Virus record (IMG/VR): IMGVR_UViG_3300005921_000013
Span: 1 to 26,772 of that record
Source of the DNA: a virus
Direction: 5' to 3' (one strand)
Length of the DNA stretch: 26,772 bases
The translations under genes were made by a program, and so were the position numbers. Within the stretch, counting starts at the first letter, position 1. Every line of letters starts with the position of its first letter. Positions 24,052 to 26,772 of this stretch are shown here, piece after piece. The notes beneath the pieces were generated by a model. That model worked only from the letters and a program-made list of their open reading frames with translations. It was not told the origin of the DNA and did no database searches.

Positions 24052-24081
24052 AATGTACGCCGCTTTGATCGCACCTGTCAA
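24052..24081 (-). promoter_or_regulatory. Sigma70-like promoter, candidate late promoter
   Basis: A perfect TTGACA at 24081-24076 is followed after 18 bases by TACATT (24057-24052, four of six consensus matches). It lies just after the stop of the 209-residue gene and fires towards the terminator and the structural genes. This is the best promoter match in the window. Confidence 0.6.
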
Positions 24082-24131
24082 CTTTTGTCATCGGAATGCT
24101 CCGACAGCCAGCCACTCGGCGGCAGTTGCCA

Positions 24132-24761
24132 TCAGCCTTGCGCCGGATGTTCGCTCAATCGCGACTGGATCATGGATGCCGCGGTACCCAGCCATCGCAG
24201 CCAAACAAATCGCAGCGCGAAGTAGCGACTGGCGACCTCGCGATCCCAACTGCGCTCGCTGATCTGAAGATACCAGGCGTACAGCTGCGGGCACACCGCG
24301 AATTCATTCGGGCAGAAGTCCTCGTCCAGAATCAGCTTGGCGAGCCAGGGGATGTAGGGGCGTGCGAGGCCATGGATGTCAGTCACCGTCTCGGGCCAGC
24401 AGTTCTGGTGCTGGATCTGCACAGCCTCGCGCGTAAGCCCGATACGCAGTCGATCGAAGTAGCCACGTGCGCCGGCGAAGGCGTAGCACGCCGCCCAGAA
24501 CTGCATCTGCGGCACTCCGCGTGCGGCTTGCCCCAACTCGGCCAGTGTGTAACTGGGGCGCTTGGAACTGCGCGTGGCTTTTCCGCGAGCTTCATCGCCC
24601 GATGGTTGCAGCAGCACATAGGCGCGTCGACCGCCTTCGAATTTCATCAAGCGCACATCGCGTTTGGGTTTCGCCGCACCGATGCGCGCGGCTTTGATCA
24701 GGTCGACACCGTGGGCGGCGGCGAGCGCGATCAACTGTTCTGCCGGCGGGGCTCGGCTCAT
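24132..24761 (-). CDS. Hypothetical protein; position suggests a late regulator
   Basis: The 209-residue protein is not from a family I can name. The N-terminus (PPAEQLIALAAAHGVDLIKA) and basic stretch (AAKPKRDVRLMKF) are followed by a region with many aromatic residues (MQFWAACYAFAGARGYFDRL) and a helical, Arg/Trp-rich C-terminal part (WDREVASRYFALRFVWLRWL) that could bind nucleic acid. It is the last gene of the early cluster and lies directly before a promoter-leader-terminator unit, the place of gene Q in lambdoid phages. A role in late antitermination is inferred from position only. Its ATG overlaps the upstream stop (ATGA). Confidence 0.7.
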   Translation of the reverse strand: MSRAPPAEQLIALAAAHGVDLIKAARIGAAKPKRDVRLMKFEGGRRAYVLLQPSGDEARGKATRSSKRPSYTLAELGQAARGVPQMQFWAACYAFAGARGYFDRLRIGLTREAVQIQHQNCWPETVTDIHGLARPYIPWLAKLILDEDFCPNEFAVCPQLYAWYLQISERSWDREVASRYFALRFVWLRWLGTAASMIQSRLSEHPAQG

Positions 24762-24955
24762 GGCTCGCGCACCTTGAGCACCGTGGCTGCGGTCTCCAGT
24801 CCATCCGAAAGCGATGTGGTGATGACAGCCACCCCGTTGCTGAAACGCCAGTGCCTGATAGGTTCGCGCTGCCGAAGTTTAAACACGCAGTAGCCCTGGT
24901 CGCGCACCCAGCGGATGAGCAGGCACACGCGCGCACTGTCGCCCAGATCGGTCAC
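24758..24955 (-). CDS. Small hypothetical protein
   Basis: A 65-residue basic protein (MTDLGDSARVCLLIRWVRDQ ... VLKVREP) with alternating beta-like segments, for example GYCVFKLRQREPIRHWRFSN. It overlaps both neighbours by four bases (ATGA), which strongly supports it as a real coupled gene. No family recognised. Confidence 0.65.
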   Translation of the reverse strand: MTDLGDSARVCLLIRWVRDQGYCVFKLRQREPIRHWRFSNGVAVITTSLSDGLETAATVLKVREP

Positions 24956-25182
24956 GACTTGGCTGCCTCGGCGCGCTGCTTGTATGCCATCTCAGCGGCG
25001 TTTTGCAGTTGAGACCCCATCGAGTTGGCAGCTTCCGGTGGCATCACCACAATCCCGGTAGCTGGATTGAGAACCAGCAGCACCTCGCCTTTGTGCGCGA
25101 CCACCGAGCAGCCCTGATGTTGGGACGAGCTTTGCGCCGCAGGCATGTCGCCCAGCAACTTCGTTGAATCATTCTCAGCCAC
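24952..25182 (-). CDS. Small hypothetical protein
   Basis: A 76-residue protein from a GTG start with GAGG eight bases upstream. It has a beta hairpin-like centre (CSVVAHKGEVLLVLNPATGI) and a helical Ala/Glu/Lys-rich end (LQNAAEMAYKQRAEAAKS). It overlaps its neighbours by eight and four bases, consistent with an operon of small early genes. Function unknown. Confidence 0.62.
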   Translation of the reverse strand: MAENDSTKLLGDMPAAQSSSQHQGCSVVAHKGEVLLVLNPATGIVVMPPEAANSMGSQLQNAAEMAYKQRAEAAKS

Positions 25183-25462
25183 GCAGCCACCTCACGAAGT
25201 AATAGATTGCGAACACGAACCCCCAACATATCCCTGCCAGCACCAGTCCAAGCGCCAGCGTCAACCAGTCGTGGCCGGTTTCAAGCGCGGCCAGACGCGG
25301 CTTTCGTGATATCGCTTCTTCGCTGACAATCATGCCTGGCGCTTCCAGATATTGATTGCCGGGGTACAGCGTCACCTCGATGGTCACGATGTTGGGGACT
25401 CCCTGCCGATCGAATTCAATCTTCGCGCGGCGCTCGGCGAAGCGTGGATGGATGTCGTTCAT
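25175..25462 (-). CDS. Small membrane protein with one C-terminal helix
   Basis: The 95-residue protein has a soluble N-terminal part of about 65 residues (FDRQGVPNIVTIEVTLYPGN) and one hydrophobic helix near the end (LTLALGLVLAGICWGFVFAI) closed by a basic RWLRG. This predicts a tail-anchored inner-membrane protein with the N-terminal part in the cytoplasm. The start overlaps the resolvase stop by four bases. It does not resemble a typical holin. Possible roles include membrane attachment of replication or superinfection control; none can be assigned. Confidence 0.68.
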   Translation of the reverse strand: MNDIHPRFAERRAKIEFDRQGVPNIVTIEVTLYPGNQYLEAPGMIVSEEAISRKPRLAALETGHDWLTLALGLVLAGICWGFVFAIYYFVRWLRG

Positions 25463-25947
25463 AGCTTAGCCTCCTTGAGTTTGAACTCGAGATACCATCT
25501 TGCGAGCAAAATAGCCTCTGCCTGCCCCTCGTATTCGGCCGTTGGTAGATACGCGCTCGGATAGAGTTGACGCGCCAACGCGAGCGATGCCGACTTGTCC
25601 TGCTTCAGCAATCCCAGCGCTCGCTTCCACTGTACCGGCGTGCACAGGACAATAGGTTTACAGAACATCGAGAACGCGGACATGATGCCGCCGAACATCG
25701 CACCAAATTTGAAGACGCTGGAAACCCCGTCCGCAGGACGAGAAGCGACGCGCTCGACGACGAATACGCAATCGTCAGGCACCTGAGATCGCGCAGTCTG
25801 GACGAAGACGCTAACCGCAACGGCATCAACCCAGCGGCTTTTCTTGTCTCGGCACACTGGCATCGGGACGGCAACCGCGATGCTGCTGTCAGTTCGCAGC
25901 ACCGCGATTCCTCCGGCCACTCCAGGGTCTGCCGAGAAGATCAGCAT
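25459..25947 (-). CDS. RuvC-like Holliday-junction resolvase
   Basis: This 162-residue protein is a probable structure-specific endonuclease of the RNase H fold that trims branched DNA during replication or packaging. It starts with FSADPGVAGGIAVL, where D7 is the first metal ligand. It continues with a buried strand ending in VVERV (Glu as second acidic ligand) and closes with KSASLALARQLYP and EGQAEAILLARWYLE, matching the C-terminal AEA-LLA helix of phage RuvC-like resolvases. Length is typical. It lies three bases after the acidic-tailed protein and overlaps the next gene by four bases, a recombination/replication cluster. Confidence 0.82.
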   Translation of the reverse strand: MLIFSADPGVAGGIAVLRTDSSIAVAVPMPVCRDKKSRWVDAVAVSVFVQTARSQVPDDCVFVVERVASRPADGVSSVFKFGAMFGGIMSAFSMFCKPIVLCTPVQWKRALGLLKQDKSASLALARQLYPSAYLPTAEYEGQAEAILLARWYLEFKLKEAKL

Positions 25948-25950
25948 GGC

Positions 25951-26583
25951 TCAATGCGTTGCTGGCTGATCCCCGATGCCACCGCTGCGTGTGCTCTTCT
26001 CCTCATCCTCTTCCTCGTCATCGTAGTCATCATCCGGACCTATGCGCGCGCCGCCTTCGCCCAGCTCGAGGCCCTGTTGCTTGGCATCGGCTTTGGGTTT
26101 GGCTTCCTCATCGACGGTCGAGCCAAAATAAATCGTGACAGATTCTTGGTGACCCTGGTGGGCGTAGAGCATGCCCATCTCTTTGTCGGTTGGATAGCCC
26201 TGTAGTTTCACCGAGACCATCGTGGTGCCGCCGTCCTGGCACTCGAAGATGACGTCCTTGATCTTGATCTTCTTCAACTCGATTTTGGTGTCATTCATCG
26301 CGAACGCGATCACCGCTTTGGATTTGTAGTAGACGTGAATCAGGCGCAACTCGCCGAACATCGGCAGCATCGGTTTGTAGACCTTGGAGTTGCCGCGGCC
26401 CTCCTCGGTGTAGAGCGCGGCGGCGACGTACTTGCCGCACAGCTTGTCGACGTCCTCGCGATCGAATGGCACGCCTTTGAGGACGATGTCGCAAGCGTTG
26501 ACGACTTCATCCCCATGATTTTCTGTCCTGGGGTTTAATTTTCCGATGATGCAGTTGCGTTTGCTAAAGCTGGTCAGTGGCAT
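25951..26583 (-). CDS. Acidic-tailed phage protein, possibly SSB-like
   Basis: A 210-residue protein with a beta-rich body (FSKRNCIIGKLNPRTENHGD near the start; GELRLIHVYYKSKAVIAFAM; VIFECQDGGTTMVSVKLQGY) and a strongly acidic tail (PDDDYDDEEEDEE). This architecture, an OB-like beta domain plus an acidic C-terminus, is typical of phage single-stranded-DNA-binding proteins, and the neighbour is a RuvC-like resolvase. However, the tail continues past the acidic run with STRSGGIGDQPATH rather than ending in the usual hydrophobic tip. AGGAG lies ten bases before the ATG. SSB function is inferred. Confidence 0.68.
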   Translation of the reverse strand: MPLTSFSKRNCIIGKLNPRTENHGDEVVNACDIVLKGVPFDREDVDKLCGKYVAAALYTEEGRGNSKVYKPMLPMFGELRLIHVYYKSKAVIAFAMNDTKIELKKIKIKDVIFECQDGGTTMVSVKLQGYPTDKEMGMLYAHQGHQESVTIYFGSTVDEEAKPKADAKQQGLELGEGGARIGPDDDYDDEEEDEEKSTRSGGIGDQPATH

Positions 26584-26772
26584 TGGTAGGTTCTCCTGAC
26601 TGGTTGATGAGCGAAATTGTCTCAGGCCGAATCATCCAACCTTCGGCCGCGGATACGAAATACAGGACGTCGCGAGCGAGTGCAGCGTTAGGCAGCGCGG
26701 TATCCATGACTGCAAATATTTCCTGGCGTTGCTTGAACAACTCCGCCGGCGCGAGCGCTGCAGCCACAGCCG
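26564..26772 (-). CDS. C-terminal part of a gene cut by the window edge
   Basis: The frame is open to the window edge. A GTG at 26767 could be a start, but no upstream sequence is available to judge it, so the gene may be longer. The visible 67-69 residues are helical (LFKQRQEIFAVMDTALPNAA) followed by YFVSAAEGWMIRPETISLI. It overlaps the next gene by 20 bases. No family recognised. Confidence 0.5.
   Translation of the reverse strand, partial: AVAAALAPAELFKQRQEIFAVMDTALPNAALARDVLYFVSAAEGWMIRPETISLINQSGEPTNATDQL

Noticed and set aside
23894-24115. 73-codon minus-strand frame, or its shorter 42-codon form with a hydrophobic end
   Set aside because: It runs through the promoter -10 region, the stems and the terminator, and no start in it has a ribosome binding site. 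A small membrane peptide is not excluded but is less supported than a structured RNA.
24096-24893. 265-codon plus-strand frame
   Set aside because: Antisense to two coupled minus-strand genes and the start of the regulatory gap; composition is that of a GC-rich shadow frame.
1-26772. tRNA genes, CRISPR arrays, insertion sequences or attachment sites
   Set aside because: No cloverleaf, regularly spaced direct repeats, transposase or integrase was found by reading both strands; a short tRNA could be missed by eye.

Overview
The window looks like a contiguous piece of a tailed-phage or prophage genome from a GC-rich proteobacterial host. The evidence is a recognisable set of terminase, portal and capsid genes, Shine-Dalgarno-led or translationally coupled genes packed head to tail, and Gram-negative-type Sec signal peptides. 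No host housekeeping gene, integrase, tRNA, insertion sequence or CRISPR array is visible. Every gene I can support lies on the minus strand, so the transcriptional order runs from high to low coordinates.

Right end (26772 to 24132): an early/middle cluster of tightly coupled genes. It holds an edge-truncated ORF, a beta-rich protein with an acidic SSB-like tail, a RuvC-like resolvase, a small membrane protein, two small hypothetical proteins and a 209-residue protein. That last gene sits just before a regulatory gap (23867-24131). The gap contains a sigma70-like promoter with a perfect TTGACA, a compact foldable RNA that can form nested stems plus a pseudoknot, and a strong rho-independent terminator. 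The layout resembles the lambda Q / pR' / 6S RNA / tR' late-gene switch.

Middle (23866 to 19617): three small genes, two of them diverged tandem paralogues; a leader region of about 390 nt with a long inverted repeat; then terminase small subunit, terminase large subunit, a separate ORF resembling a stand-alone TerL nuclease domain, and an Ig-like hypothetical protein.

Cassette (19591 to 7346): about 12 kb inserted between terminase and portal. Six of its seven genes begin with convincing export signals; the exception is a 74-residue protein, and a seventh signal-bearing start (GTG) closes the cassette, giving seven exported products and eight genes in all. They include tail-fibre-type repeat proteins, a glycine-rich adhesin-like protein, a pectate-lyase/GH55-like beta-helix protein with an Ig-like front domain, and a lectin-like jelly-roll candidate. 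Paired cysteines recur in the fibre repeats, as expected for proteins that fold outside the cytoplasm. This is the most unusual part of the window.

Left end (7345 to 1): the head module. It holds a DUF1073-type portal, a Mu F/SPP1 gp7-type head protein, a small protein, a Nudix + DUF2213-type protease + coiled-coil scaffold polyprotein with a well-marked internal start for the scaffold, a probable decoration protein, a DUF2184-type major capsid protein, a hypothetical protein, a DUF4054-type connector and the start of one more gene. Tail, lysis and integration genes are presumably outside the window.
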